Shown: positions 18,294-27,638 of the stretch, piece by piece
How the letters are laid out: each line of letters begins with the position of its first letter
How positions within the stretch are numbered: position 1 is the stretch's first letter
NCBI RefSeq assembly: GCF_009857445.1
Contig: NZ_WWCN01000001.1
Coordinates: 248,001-312,000, forward strand
Direction: 5' to 3'
DNA: 64,000 nt
Source of the DNA: Duganella flavida
Lineage (GTDB): Bacteria; Pseudomonadota; Gammaproteobacteria; Burkholderiales; Burkholderiaceae_D
Position numbers and translations under genes: made by a program
The notes under the pieces: model-generated
The model's input: only the letters and a program-made list of their open reading frames with translations
Databases searched by the model: none
Told to the model about the DNA's origin: nothing

Positions 18294-19127
18294 ATGCCAG
18301 AATTACCAGAAGTTGAAGTCACCCGGCGCGGCGTTGCGCCCCATATCGAAGGCCGTACCGTGCGCGCCGTGGTGCTGCGCCGCGACGGCCTGCGCTGGCC
18401 CTTCCCGCCCGAACTGCCGCAGCTACTGGCCGGCCGGCGCGTGCTGAGTACTGGCCGCCGGGGCAAGTACCTGCTGGTGCATTTCGAGCATGGCACGCTG
18501 ATCATCCACCTCGGCATGTCCGGCCATTTGCGGGTGCTGGCGCCCGGCATCGAGCCAGAGAAGCATGACCATTTCGATCTGGAAGTCGAGGGGCCGAGCG
18601 GACGGCAAGTGCTACGCATGAAAGACCCGCGCCGCTTTGGCGCCGTGCTGTGGCACGACGCTGCCGATGGTGAGCTGGAACACCACCTGCTGCTGCGCGG
18701 GCTGGGCGTGGAGCCGCTGGAAGCGGGCTTCAACGGCAAATTGCTGTACGATCAAACCCGGCAGCGGAGCGCGCCGGTCAAGCAGGTGCTGCTGGCGGGC
18801 GATATCGTGGTCGGCGTGGGCAATATCTATGCTTCGGAGAGCCTGTTCCGGGCCGGGATCAATCCCAAGCTGCCGGCGCGGCGCATCAGCCTGGCGCGCT
18901 ACGAAAAGCTGGCGCAGGCGATCCGCGAGGTGCTGGCCGAGGCCATTGTGCAAGGCGGCAGCACGCTGCGCGACTTTATTGCTGTGAATGGGCAGTCAGG
19001 CTACTTCCAGCAGACGTATTTCGTCTATGATCGAACTGGCGTGCCTTGCCGCGTGTGCGCGGCGCCGATACGCCAGATCAAGCAGGGCCAGCGGTCCACG
19101 TTCTATTGCATCAATTGTCAAAAATGA
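18294..19127 (+). CDS. mutM: Formamidopyrimidine-DNA glycosylase (Fpg)
   Basis: A 277-residue bifunctional glycosylase/AP lyase removing 8-oxoguanine and formamidopyrimidines. The start at 18294 gives [13 protein letters not shown], whose processed N-terminal Pro2 is the catalytic nucleophile and Glu3 the catalytic acid. The frame is open 88 codons upstream, but the N-terminus is fixed by this motif. Lys58 in [10 protein letters not shown] and the C-terminal zinc finger (C252, C255, C272, C275) are present. mutY follows two genes later, so two arms of the GO repair system are neighbours. Confidence 0.98.
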   Translation: MPELPEVEVTRRGVAPHIEGRTVRAVVLRRDGLRWPFPPELPQLLAGRRVLSTGRRGKYLLVHFEHGTLIIHLGMSGHLRVLAPGIEPEKHDHFDLEVEGPSGRQVLRMKDPRRFGAVLWHDAADGELEHHLLLRGLGVEPLEAGFNGKLLYDQTRQRSAPVKQVLLAGDIVVGVGNIYASESLFRAGINPKLPARRISLARYEKLAQAIREVLAEAIVQGGSTLRDFIAVNGQSGYFQQTYFVYDRTGVPCRVCAAPIRQIKQGQRSTFYCINCQK

Positions 19128-19163
19128 GTTGCCAAACGAGTTGCCAAACATAAGGGCAGGCAG

Positions 19164-21095
19164 ATGATGGTCAGGGATTTTGAACAGTACAGCGCATGGC
19201 GGCAGGGCGTCGTCAACGCGCTGAGAAACTACCAGGCGTGGGTGGCCGGCGCATCCCTGACCGATGCCGCCACCGAACAGCGCATTGTGCGCAACCTGGC
19301 GCGGCTGGAGGACGACAAGCTGTCGGTGGCGTTCGTGGCCGAGTTCTCGCGCGGGAAGTCGGAGCTGATCAATGCGATTTTCTTTGCCGAATACGGCCAG
19401 CGCATTTTGCCGTCGGCAGCCGGCCGCACCACCATGTGCCCGACCGAGCTGCTGTGGGATCCAGCCTTTGGGCCTTCGATCCGCCTGCTACCGATTGAGA
19501 CGCGGGCCGATAACCTGTCCACCGGCGATTACCGCGATCAGCCATCTGCATGGACCGTGCTGCCGCTGAATCTCGATGCCGGCGCGGAGATGCACGAAGC
19601 TTTCAAACAGGTCAGCAAGACGCGCTACGTGCCGGTCGAGGAAGCCAAGCGCTACGGTCTGTACGACGAGGATGATCCTGACATGCCGGTCACGCTGGAC
19701 GAGCATGGTCGGGTGGAGATTTCGCACTGGCGCCACGCCATCATCAACTTCCCGCATCCGCTGTTGAAGCAGGGCCTGGTGATCCTCGATACGCCGGGCC
19801 TGAACGCCATCGGCACCGAGCCTGAGCTGACGCTGAATTTAATCCCAAACGCACACGCGGTGCTGTTCATCCTGGCCGCTGACACCGGCGTGACCAAGAG
19901 CGATATCGAAGTCTGGCGCAACCACATCGGCGCCGGTGCCGGCCGGCTGGTGGTACTGAATAAAATCGACAGCATGTGGGATGAGCTGCGCAGCGAGGAA
20001 GACGTCAACGCCGAGATCGAACGCCAGCAAGCCAATGTGGCGCACGTGCTGTCGCTGGAGCCGGGACAGGTGTTTCCGGTGTCGGCGCAGAAGGCGCTGG
20101 TGGGCAAGATCAATCACGATGTCGAGCTACAGGCGCGCAGCCGCTTGCATGCGCTGGAAGGCGCGCTGTTCAACGAGCTGATTCCCGCCAAGAAGGACAT
20201 CGTGCGCAAGCAACTCAGCGATGAACTGCAGGCGCTGAACACGGCGCAGCTGGGCATGCTGAATGGACGCATCCGCGGCATCGTCGAGCAGTTGCATGAG
20301 TTGAAGAGCCTGCGCGGCAAGAACCAGAGCGTGGTGGCGCACATGATGCGCCGCATCGACGTGGAGAAAAAGGAGTTCGACGCCAGCTTGTTCAAGCTGC
20401 AAGCGACGCGCGCCGTGTTCACGCGTTTGTCGACCGAGCTGTACACCTGCATGGGCATGGACATTGTGCGCGACGATATCGAACTGGTGCGCGAAGAGAT
20501 GCAGCGCAGCCGCTTCTTCACCGGCGTGCGCGAGGCGGTGCGCGGCTACTTCGAACGTACGCGCGCCAATCTGGACGCAGCTGAATTCAAGACGGTTGAA
20601 ATCACCGAGATGATGGGCGTGATGTATCGCCGCTTCTCCAGCGAACACGGGCTGACCCTGGCGCTGCCGATGCCGTTCTCGCTGGCGGCGTACCGCGACG
20701 AGCTGGATTCGATCGCAACGATTTACTCGAAAACCTTCGGCACCGCCACGCTGCTGACCACTAGCCGCGTGACCTTGATGGAGAAATTCTTCGACACCAT
20801 CGCCTCGCGCGTGCGCGGCTGCTTCAAGTCGGCCAATAGCGACGCGGAAGCGTGGCTGAAAGTGATCATGGCGCCGCTGGAGGCGCAGATCCGCCAGCAC
20901 AAAGACCAATTGAAACACCGGCTGGGGTCGATCCAGCGCATCCACGATGCGACCGACAGCCTGGAACAGAAAATCGATGCGTTCGAGCGCAGCCAGCAGG
21001 AGCTGGAAGCGCAGAAGGCGCGTCTCAACGAATTGGCTGGTGCCATCAGCATCGCCATCAATGCAGAGTTTGTGGCGCTGGACGCCGCCGCTTAA
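19164..21095 (+). CDS. Dynamin-like GTPase
   Basis: A 643-residue protein with a large N-terminal GTPase domain and a helical, coiled-coil-rich C-terminal part, the plan of bacterial dynamin-like proteins. The P-loop region is VAEFSRGKSELIN (A59 to S66); the first Gly of G-x4-GKS is Ala here, whereas bacterial dynamins usually have GEFSxGKS. A downstream AAGRTTMCPTE supplies a G2-like Thr, G3 is DTPG (209-212) and G4 is NKID (266-269). From about residue 320 the protein is predicted all-helical, with the coiled coil LEQKIDAFERSQQELEAQKA near the end. No strong transmembrane helix is seen; membrane binding would need an amphipathic tip. It lies between mutM and mutY and probably belongs to their operon. 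Function is unknown. Confidence 0.88.
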   Translation: MMVRDFEQYSAWRQGVVNALRNYQAWVAGASLTDAATEQRIVRNLARLEDDKLSVAFVAEFSRGKSELINAIFFAEYGQRILPSAAGRTTMCPTELLWDPAFGPSIRLLPIETRADNLSTGDYRDQPSAWTVLPLNLDAGAEMHEAFKQVSKTRYVPVEEAKRYGLYDEDDPDMPVTLDEHGRVEISHWRHAIINFPHPLLKQGLVILDTPGLNAIGTEPELTLNLIPNAHAVLFILAADTGVTKSDIEVWRNHIGAGAGRLVVLNKIDSMWDELRSEEDVNAEIERQQANVAHVLSLEPGQVFPVSAQKALVGKINHDVELQARSRLHALEGALFNELIPAKKDIVRKQLSDELQALNTAQLGMLNGRIRGIVEQLHELKSLRGKNQSVVAHMMRRIDVEKKEFDASLFKLQATRAVFTRLSTELYTCMGMDIVRDDIELVREEMQRSRFFTGVREAVRGYFERTRANLDAAEFKTVEITEMMGVMYRRFSSEHGLTLALPMPFSLAAYRDELDSIATIYSKTFGTATLLTTSRVTLMEKFFDTIASRVRGCFKSANSDAEAWLKVIMAPLEAQIRQHKDQLKHRLGSIQRIHDATDSLEQKIDAFERSQQELEAQKARLNELAGAISIAINAEFVALDAAA

Positions 21096-21108
21096 GTACG
21101 GGAAAAGA

Positions 21109-22239
21109 ATGAAAGTTGTAGCAGTAGAGAATTTTGTCGATCCGAGTTTTTCCGCCGACCTGATCGGCTGGCAGCAAGTCCACGGCCGTCACACGCTGCC
21201 GTGGCAAAACACCCGCGATGCGTATCTGGTCTGGCTGTCGGAAATCATGCTGCAGCAGACACAGGTGTCGGCTGTGCTGGGTTATTACGCGCGCTTCCTG
21301 GAGCGCTTCCCTACCCTGCGTGATCTGGCCGCTGCGCCGGTCGAAGATGTGATGGCGCAGTGGAGCGGCCTGGGCTACTACACGCGGGCGCGCAACCTGC
21401 ACAAGTGCGCCCAGCGCGTGGTGGCGGAATACGATGGCGTGTTCCCTTCCGATCCCTTGCTGCTGGCAGAGTTGCCAGGTATCGGCCGTTCGACGGCAGC
21501 GGCGATTGCGGCGTTTTCCAGCGGCCGCCGTGCGGCCATCATGGACGGCAATGTGAAGCGCGTGTTTGCGCGGGTGTTTGGCATCGATACCTATCCGGGT
21601 GAGAGGAAGACTGAGGAAGCCATGTGGCGGCGTGCGGAAGCGCTGCTGCCGGAGGCTGGCATCGAGTCATACACGCAGGGCTTGATGGACATGGGCGCGA
21701 CCTTATGCACGCGCAGCAGTCCATCGTGCGAACGCTGCCCGATGCAGCCGCGCTGCGTGGCGTTTGCTACGGGCCGCACCAAGGATCTGCCGGTACGCAA
21801 GCCGAAGAAGGCGGTGCCGGAAAAGCATGCGGTGATGCTGCTGGTGGTGGATGGCGATCAGGTGCTGCTGGAGCAGCGTCCGCCTTCTGGCATCTGGGGC
21901 GGTTTGCTATCGCTGCCGGAGCTGGATGGCCATGTGGCGGCGGAAGATGATGAAGTGGAGCCGGCTGATCAAGATGCGCTGATGCGCGCGGTGAGCAAGT
22001 TTGGCGAGATGGAGTCCTGTGAGCACTTGTCGACGGTAACGCATGTGTTCACGCATTACAAGCTGCACATCGCGCCCTACCGCATCACGTTGTCACGGCG
22101 CCTGATGCTGGCCGCCGAATCCGGCCACGTCTGGCTCAACGCCGCCGATATCGCTAACGCAGCCCTGCCCGCGCCGGTGAAGAAACTGCTATTGGAACTG
22201 CTAGGCAACCGCAACGCCGCCCAGCAGCGCATGTTCTAA
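21109..22239 (+). CDS. mutY: A/G-specific adenine glycosylase
   Basis: A 376-residue enzyme removing adenine mispaired with 8-oxoguanine. The start at 21109 is chosen for its gggaaaag Shine-Dalgarno sequence and the family N-terminus (GWQQVHGRHTLPWQNTRDAY). EIMLQQTQV, the HhH motif LPGIGRSTAAAIA and the catalytic Asp region IMDGNVKRV are present. The 4Fe-4S ligands are C200, C207, C210 and C216, with exactly the x6-x2-x5 spacing. The C-terminal NUDIX-like domain (from about residue 240) reads 8-oxoG. It begins 13 bp after the dynamin-like gene. Its stop overlaps the stop of the convergent small gene. Confidence 0.98.
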   Translation: MKVVAVENFVDPSFSADLIGWQQVHGRHTLPWQNTRDAYLVWLSEIMLQQTQVSAVLGYYARFLERFPTLRDLAAAPVEDVMAQWSGLGYYTRARNLHKCAQRVVAEYDGVFPSDPLLLAELPGIGRSTAAAIAAFSSGRRAAIMDGNVKRVFARVFGIDTYPGERKTEEAMWRRAEALLPEAGIESYTQGLMDMGATLCTRSSPSCERCPMQPRCVAFATGRTKDLPVRKPKKAVPEKHAVMLLVVDGDQVLLEQRPPSGIWGGLLSLPELDGHVAAEDDEVEPADQDALMRAVSKFGEMESCEHLSTVTHVFTHYKLHIAPYRITLSRRLMLAAESGHVWLNAADIANAALPAPVKKLLLELLGNRNAAQQRMF

Positions 22240-22553
22240 AGGTACTTGAGCGCCGCAATGGCCAGCGCCACGATGCTGATTTGCGCTCCGAATGTCCACC
22301 TCAGCATCGTCGCAATCGCGCGTTCCAGTTTGGCATCGAGCTCCTTGCGCAATAGATCGATCTTGCCGTTGAGCTCGGTAGAGACAAGGTCGATCTTGGC
22401 ATTGGTTTTGGCAAAGCCGATATCAGTCTTGGCAAAGCCAACGCCCATTTCTTCTCGCAGCGTGGCAAGTTCATCCTTGCGAACGTAGGTAGACTGGATA
22501 ACGGCAACATTAGTCTCCAGTGTGCTGACTCGCTCAACGATTTGCGGTTCCAT
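22236..22553 (-). CDS. Small coiled-coil protein with C-terminal membrane helix
   Basis: A 105-residue protein. An excellent aggaggcgatc Shine-Dalgarno sequence before ATG 22553 shows it is a real gene. Residues 1-80 form a charged coiled coil with an imperfect internal repeat (GFAKTDIGFAKTNAKID). Residues about 86-104 (WTFGAQISIVALAIAALKY) form one membrane helix, so it should be tail-anchored with the coiled coil in the cytoplasm. The plan resembles XhlA-like or DUF1640-like small proteins, but I do not assign a family. The stop codon overlaps the mutY stop on the other strand by two bases. Confidence 0.75.
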   Translation of the reverse strand: MEPQIVERVSTLETNVAVIQSTYVRKDELATLREEMGVGFAKTDIGFAKTNAKIDLVSTELNGKIDLLRKELDAKLERAIATMLRWTFGAQISIVALAIAALKYL

Positions 22554-22631
22554 GATCGCCTCCTGTCACTCATCATCTACCGCGCACTGGAGCGGGTCAA
22601 GCTGAGCAATGACGGTATAGCTTGAGGCAGA

Positions 22632-23768
22632 TCAAAGCTCGTCGAGCGAGAACAGGCGGCGGTGTTCGCGGATGGCGTAGCGGTCGGTCATGCCGGCGAT
22701 GTAGTCGGCGATCTTGCGCGCGACTTTGTTCACGTCGCCAGATTTGTCCTGGTAATCGGGCGGCAGCAAGGCCGGCTCGGCCATGAAGGCTTCGAACAAT
22801 TCGCGCACGATGCGGCTGGCTTTTACCCGCATGCGGCCGACTTTGTAATGGCGATAGAGATTGGCGTACAAGAACCGCTTGAGTTCGGTCGCATCCTTGC
22901 GCATCTCGTCAGAGAAGCGTATCAGCGGTGGCGCGGTCCGCACGTCATCGATGTGCTTGGGAGCGGCCTCGGCAATGCGCGCGCTGGAGGTGACGATCAG
23001 GTCATCGGCCAGCGCCGTAATCAAGCGGCGCAAAGTTTCGTAAATCGCGCGGCGGCCCGACAGGCCGGGGAAAGCCTGCTGCACATCGCGCCACAGCTTG
23101 GCAAAAAACTCCACTTGCTCCAGCTGTTCGATCGTAATCAGGCCCGAACGCAGGCCGTCATCAATGTCATGGCTGTTGTAGGCGATTTCATCGGCCAGAT
23201 TGGTCAGCTGCGCTTCCAGCGACGGCTGGGTGCGGTCGATAAAACGCTGCGCCACCGGCCCCAGCACTTTCGCATTATTCAGCGAGCAGTGCTTAAGGAT
23301 GCCCTCGCGCGTTTCAAACATCAAGTTGAGGCCGTCATACGCGCCGTAGTGTTCTTCCAGCTCATCGACCACGCGCAGGCTTTGCAGGTTGTGCTCGAAG
23401 CCGCCGTAATCCTTCATGCACTCGTTGAGCACGTCTTGCCCGACATGGCCGAACGGCGTGTGACCGAGATCGTGCGCCAGCGAAATCGCCTCCACCAGAT
23501 CCTCGTTCAACCGCAGGTTACGCGCCAGCGAACGGCCGATCTGCGCCACTTCCAGGCTGTGGGTCAGCCGGGTGCGGAACAAATCGCCTTCGTGATTGAG
23601 GAATACCTGGGTCTTGTACTCCAGCCGGCGGAAGGCCGAGGAGTGAATGATGCGGTCACGGTCGCGCTGGAACTGGCTGCGCGAGGCGTGCGCCGTTTCA
23701 GGATAACGCCGGCCCGCACCGCCCTCCGAGTGGGCGGCGTAGGGAGCAAGGAACTCTTCCGGCGTCAT
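22632..23768 (-). CDS. dgt: dGTP triphosphohydrolase-like HD protein
   Basis: A 378-residue HD-domain protein that cleaves dNTPs to nucleosides and triphosphate. The metal-binding residues are in [13 protein letters not shown] and [17 protein letters not shown], and the N-terminus has [11 protein letters not shown]. The length matches the shorter, dGTPase-like type 2 subfamily, whose dNTP preference is less defined than that of E. coli Dgt. It begins 6 bp after the aroKB stop and is the last gene of the pil-aro block, as in related betaproteobacteria. Confidence 0.95.
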   Translation of the reverse strand: MTPEEFLAPYAAHSEGGAGRRYPETAHASRSQFQRDRDRIIHSSAFRRLEYKTQVFLNHEGDLFRTRLTHSLEVAQIGRSLARNLRLNEDLVEAISLAHDLGHTPFGHVGQDVLNECMKDYGGFEHNLQSLRVVDELEEHYGAYDGLNLMFETREGILKHCSLNNAKVLGPVAQRFIDRTQPSLEAQLTNLADEIAYNSHDIDDGLRSGLITIEQLEQVEFFAKLWRDVQQAFPGLSGRRAIYETLRRLITALADDLIVTSSARIAEAAPKHIDDVRTAPPLIRFSDEMRKDATELKRFLYANLYRHYKVGRMRVKASRIVRELFEAFMAEPALLPPDYQDKSGDVNKVARKIADYIAGMTDRYAIREHRRLFSLDEL

Positions 23769-23774
23769 GATGCG

Positions 23775-25418
23775 TTAAACGCAGGCAGCCAGCGTCGCCA
23801 GCAGCAGCTCGTGCGGCGCGTTGGTGATCTTCGGCGCACCCAGCGGATTCATCAGAATGAACTTGATGGCGCCGCCTTCGTTCTTCTTGTCGACTTCCAT
23901 CGCTTCCAGCCACTTGTCGACGCCGAGGTCCGGCGCCTTGACCGGCAGGCCGGCCGCAGCGATCAGCTTGCGCACGCGTTCCACGGTGGCTTCATCAATC
24001 AGGCCCATGCGCTGCGACAAATCCGCCGCCATCACCATGCCGCAGCCAACCGCCTCGCCGTGTAGCCAGGCGCCGTAGCCCATGCCCGCCTCGATGGCAT
24101 GGCCGAAAGTGTGGCCGAAATTCAGAATGGCGCGCAGGCCGCCTTCACGCTCATCCTGGCGCACCACATCGGCCTTGATTTCGCACGAACGGGCAATCGC
24201 GTAAGCCAGGGCGCCCTTATCGCGCCCCATCAGCTTTTCAATATTCGCTTCAATCCATTCGAAGAACGGCAGGTCGATCACCGCGCCGTACTTGATCACT
24301 TCCGCCAGGCCGGCCGACAGCTCGCGCGCCGGCAGGGTTTCCAGCGTGGAGGTATCGGCAATCACCGCGCGCGGCTGGTAGAAGGCGCCGATCATGTTCT
24401 TGCCCAGCGGGTGGTTGATGCCGGTCTTGCCGCCCACCGAGGAATCTACCTGCGACAGCAAGGTGGTCGGCACCTGGATGAAATCCACGCCGCGCATATA
24501 GCTGGCTGCCGCGTAGCCGGTCAAATCGCCAATCACGCCGCCGCCCAGGGCGATCAGCGTGGTCTTGCGGTCGGCCTTGGTTTCCAGCAGCTTGTCGAAG
24601 ATGGTCATCAGGCTGGACCAGTTCTTGTGCTCTTCGCCATCCGGCAGGATGACGGTGGTGACTTGCTTGCCGGCGTCGCGCAGGCCGCTCTCGATGCGTT
24701 CAAGGTACAGCGGCGCCACGGTCTCGTTGCTGATGATGGCAACCTTACTGCCGTTCACATGGCGCGCCAGCGCGGCGCTGTCATTGAGCAGCGACGGACC
24801 GATCGAAATCGGGTAGCTGCGCTCGCCCAAGTTGACGTTTAACAGGATGTTGGATTGTTCGTTCATCGATGGTTCGGCGTGAGTGACGCAGTTGGGCGCG
24901 GCTTCACAAGCGCGCTGGTCCAGCTGGGTCAAAATAGTCTGAACCATCGATTGTACGTTAGGTCGGCCGGTATCGATGACCAAATCGGCAATTTCCAGGT
25001 ACAAAGGATCACGCACCTGCATCAGCTCTTCCAGCTTTTTACGCGGATCGGCGGTTTGCAGCAGGGGGCGATTCTTGTCGTGCGCGGTGCGCTGCAGGAT
25101 GCTGTTGACCGTGGCCCGCAGGTAAATCACGGTGCCGCGCGCCTTGAGGTAGGCGCGGTTGTCGGCATTCAGGATGGCGCCGCCGCCGGTGGCCAGCACC
25201 AGCCCGGACTGGCCGCTCAGCTCACGGATGACCTCGGCCTCGCGCCGGCGGAAGCTCGCTTCGCCTTCGATTTCAAAGATCCACGGGATCGAAGCGCCGG
25301 TACGCGCCTCGATCTCGTGGTCGGAATCAACAAATTTCAGCCCCAGCTTGCGCGCCAGGATGCGGCCGATGGTGGTTTTTCCTGCCCCCATCAGACCGAC
25401 TAGAAACACATTCTGCAT
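23775..25418 (-). CDS. aroKB: Fused shikimate kinase-3-dehydroquinate synthase
   Basis: One uninterrupted 547-codon frame encodes two enzymes. Residues 1 to about 177 are shikimate kinase (P-loop GLMGAGKTT at 8-16, [29 protein letters not shown]-like DKNRPLL). From about residue 187 it is 3-dehydroquinate synthase ([53 protein letters not shown] with metal ligands). The linker is short (about residues 170-186). An internal ATG at residue 185 (24866) could start AroB alone, but no Shine-Dalgarno sequence precedes it. The two steps (second and fifth of the chorismate pathway) are usually encoded by adjacent separate genes. The start is 12 bp after the Ig-like gene. Confidence 0.95.
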   Translation of the reverse strand: MQNVFLVGLMGAGKTTIGRILARKLGLKFVDSDHEIEARTGASIPWIFEIEGEASFRRREAEVIRELSGQSGLVLATGGGAILNADNRAYLKARGTVIYLRATVNSILQRTAHDKNRPLLQTADPRKKLEELMQVRDPLYLEIADLVIDTGRPNVQSMVQTILTQLDQRACEAAPNCVTHAEPSMNEQSNILLNVNLGERSYPISIGPSLLNDSAALARHVNGSKVAIISNETVAPLYLERIESGLRDAGKQVTTVILPDGEEHKNWSSLMTIFDKLLETKADRKTTLIALGGGVIGDLTGYAAASYMRGVDFIQVPTTLLSQVDSSVGGKTGINHPLGKNMIGAFYQPRAVIADTSTLETLPARELSAGLAEVIKYGAVIDLPFFEWIEANIEKLMGRDKGALAYAIARSCEIKADVVRQDEREGGLRAILNFGHTFGHAIEAGMGYGAWLHGEAVGCGMVMAADLSQRMGLIDEATVERVRKLIAAAGLPVKAPDLGVDKWLEAMEVDKKNEGGAIKFILMNPLGAPKITNAPHELLLATLAACV

Positions 25419-25430
25419 TCAACATCCAAC

Positions 25431-27608
25431 TTATAAGGGGTTGCTGCACAGAGTCGATACCCCATAAGGACTGTTCACGCCCGGCGGGCTGACGTTCTGG
25501 GTAGCGTAATCTGAGCCTAATCCCATCAAGTGTACCAGAGAGGTGTAGCTGGACTCCGTGCCGCTGGCCTGGCCGCGTATCGTCAGGTTCACATCGAGCC
25601 AGTAAACACGGTCGCGCGGGTAGACCAGCGACACCGTGGCACGGCCGGTGGCGTCGGTAGTGATGCTCGGTGTAACGGTCACCGGAATGCCCGGATCGAG
25701 CACGCCGTTGCCGTTGGTATCCTCGCCGGCATCAAGGATGCCGTTGTTGTTGACGTCCTCGTTGCTGCAGCCGGTGCGCACTGCCGGCTGCCATGGACCA
25801 GACGGTGCAGCGTAGGTCAGGAAGCCTTTGAAATACTGCGTCGGCAGTACCGAGGCGGTCAGCTTGACGCCCGACACGGCATTGCCGGCGGCGTCGGTGA
25901 CGATCACCGCATAATCCATCTGGTAAGTCGCGCTGCTCGGCGTGCCGACCGTGTTGCCGGTACCGGCGCTGATGAACAGCGATTTCTGCGCCACCGTCAG
26001 CTTGGCCACCGCGCTCGGGCCGGAACCGCCGATCAGTTTGGCCTGGATTTGCACGCCATCCTTGGCGGTGGCCGAGGTGCCGGCGATGAAGCTGGTGGTG
26101 GCGACGCCGTCGGAACCGGTGGTGACCACCGCCGGCTGGGTCAGCGAACCGCCGCTCGGGTCGCTGATGATGGAGAAGGCCACGGTGGCGTTCTTGACCA
26201 GGTTGTTCTGCGCCGTACCGTCGCGCACGATGGCGCGCAGGGTGGCCTGCTGGCTGGTGCTGCCGCTGGTGTTGACACCAATGACGGCAGGGTCGGCCTG
26301 GACCGAAATGGTGGTCAGCGCGGTGACCGGCGCCACGAATTCGAGATTGGTCTGGGTGGTCTGGCCACCGGCATTGGCGGTCAGGGTAGCCACGCCCGGG
26401 CTGGTGGCGTTGACGTAGGCGGTGGCGGCGCCACCCGACAGCGTCAGCGCGCTGCCGAGCGGGCTGCTGCAGGACGAGTCGCTGTAGACCGTGCCGCGCG
26501 AGCTGCTGATGGTCACGCTGCTGCCCGGCGCATTGGTGACGGCGACCTGCTGGCAACCACCGATGGCAGCCGAGGTTTCTACATTGCCGCTGCCGTCCAG
26601 CACTTTCACAGCGAAGGTGGAGGAATTGATGGCGATGCCAACCGAAGCAATTTCACCCATCGACTTGACGGTGATAACGTCCGCCGTGCCGCCGCTGGCC
26701 GCGTAGGTCAGCACCAGCTGGCCACCGGCATTGGTCACGGCCGCGCCGCCGCCCTTGACGCTCAGCGCGTTGGCGTTGGAGCCGAAAGTCACCGGCTTGC
26801 CGACCAGCGCATTGCCGGCCGAATCCACCAGCTTGACGGTGACGTCGGCGCTGGAGCCGGCATTGATGGTCGGCGCCGCGTTGATGGTCAGCTTGTTGCC
26901 GGCCACGTTGACGATGGTGGTGACCGGCGTGGCGCCCGGCACCGTGGCGGTGATCTTGATGGCGCGCGAGGTAGCGTCGCCACCGGTGCCCAGTTTTTCG
27001 GTGACGATGCCCTGCGCGTTGGTGGTGCGGCTGGTCAGGGTCAGGCTGCCGGAATCGGACTTCAGGTCCACGTTCACGTTCGGCATGACGGTGTTGTTGG
27101 CGTCGCGCACCAGCGCGGTGACGGTGACTTCATTGCCGGCCGTGCCAGCCGAGGCCAGGGTGCCGGAATCGGTGGTCAAGGTCAGGGTCGGCACCGCGTT
27201 CACCACGGTCACCTTGACCGCAGCCGAAGTGGCCGAACCGGCGCTGGCGGTAATGGTGATGGTACGCAGCGAGGAATCGCCCTTCACGCTTAGTTTCTCC
27301 ACCACCTGACCGGAAGTGTTGGTGATGCGGTTGGTGCTGGTAATAGTGCCGGAGGTGGCGCTGAAGTTGACAGTCTCATTGGCCAGCGCATTGCCGCCGG
27401 CATCCTTGACGATGGCGGTCAGCGTGACTTCGGTGCCATCCAGTCCAGACGAAGCGATGGTATCGGCGCTAGCCGTCAGGGTGACGCTGGCAGCCTTGGA
27501 CGGCGCCACACCGGCCGCATTAGTGCCGGGCGAACCGCCGCCGCCGCCGCACGCGGATAACAAACTGGCGCAGGCCAGCGCAGTCAGCCATGCAGTGAAG
27601 TTTTTCAT
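25431..27608 (-). CDS. Ig-like (Big_1-type) repeat lipoprotein in the pilus operon
   Basis: A 725-residue protein. The start at 27608 gives a lipoprotein signal MKNFTAWLTALACASLLSAC (lipidated C20) followed by a poly-Gly linker. The body is about six bacterial Ig-like units of 90-120 residues with the invasin/intimin-type motif VTLTAxVKDAxGNAL and threonine/serine-rich strands. The last unit carries a likely Ca-binding loop (DVNNNGILDAGEDTNGNG) and there are cysteines that could pair near the C-terminus. It should be a long rod on the outer membrane or cell surface. It lies 30 bp after pilQ and 12 bp before aroKB, inside an operon that in most relatives goes directly from pilQ to aroK. A role with the PilQ pore or in adhesion is inference. 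Confidence 0.88.
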   Translation of the reverse strand: MKNFTAWLTALACASLLSACGGGGGSPGTNAAGVAPSKAASVTLTASADTIASSGLDGTEVTLTAIVKDAGGNALANETVNFSATSGTITSTNRITNTSGQVVEKLSVKGDSSLRTITITASAGSATSAAVKVTVVNAVPTLTLTTDSGTLASAGTAGNEVTVTALVRDANNTVMPNVNVDLKSDSGSLTLTSRTTNAQGIVTEKLGTGGDATSRAIKITATVPGATPVTTIVNVAGNKLTINAAPTINAGSSADVTVKLVDSAGNALVGKPVTFGSNANALSVKGGGAAVTNAGGQLVLTYAASGGTADVITVKSMGEIASVGIAINSSTFAVKVLDGSGNVETSAAIGGCQQVAVTNAPGSSVTISSSRGTVYSDSSCSSPLGSALTLSGGAATAYVNATSPGVATLTANAGGQTTQTNLEFVAPVTALTTISVQADPAVIGVNTSGSTSQQATLRAIVRDGTAQNNLVKNATVAFSIISDPSGGSLTQPAVVTTGSDGVATTSFIAGTSATAKDGVQIQAKLIGGSGPSAVAKLTVAQKSLFISAGTGNTVGTPSSATYQMDYAVIVTDAAGNAVSGVKLTASVLPTQYFKGFLTYAAPSGPWQPAVRTGCSNEDVNNNGILDAGEDTNGNGVLDPGIPVTVTPSITTDATGRATVSLVYPRDRVYWLDVNLTIRGQASGTESSYTSLVHLMGLGSDYATQNVSPPGVNSPYGVSTLCSNPL

Positions 27609-27638
27609 GAAACGATATCCCATTCAAGATGAATCAAA

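Noticed and set aside
22662..24065. 467-codon plus-strand frame opposite dgt and aroKB
   Set aside because: Spans two well-defined genes on the other strand with intact catalytic motifs.
24866..24900. Separate aroB start inside the aroKB frame
   Set aside because: The ATG at 24866 has no Shine-Dalgarno sequence and the frame is continuous from aroK; kept as a fusion, with internal initiation only as a possibility.
25530..27293. 587-codon plus-strand frame opposite the Ig-like gene
   Set aside because: Gly/Arg/His/Asp-rich shadow; the minus-strand frame has a lipobox and regular Ig units.
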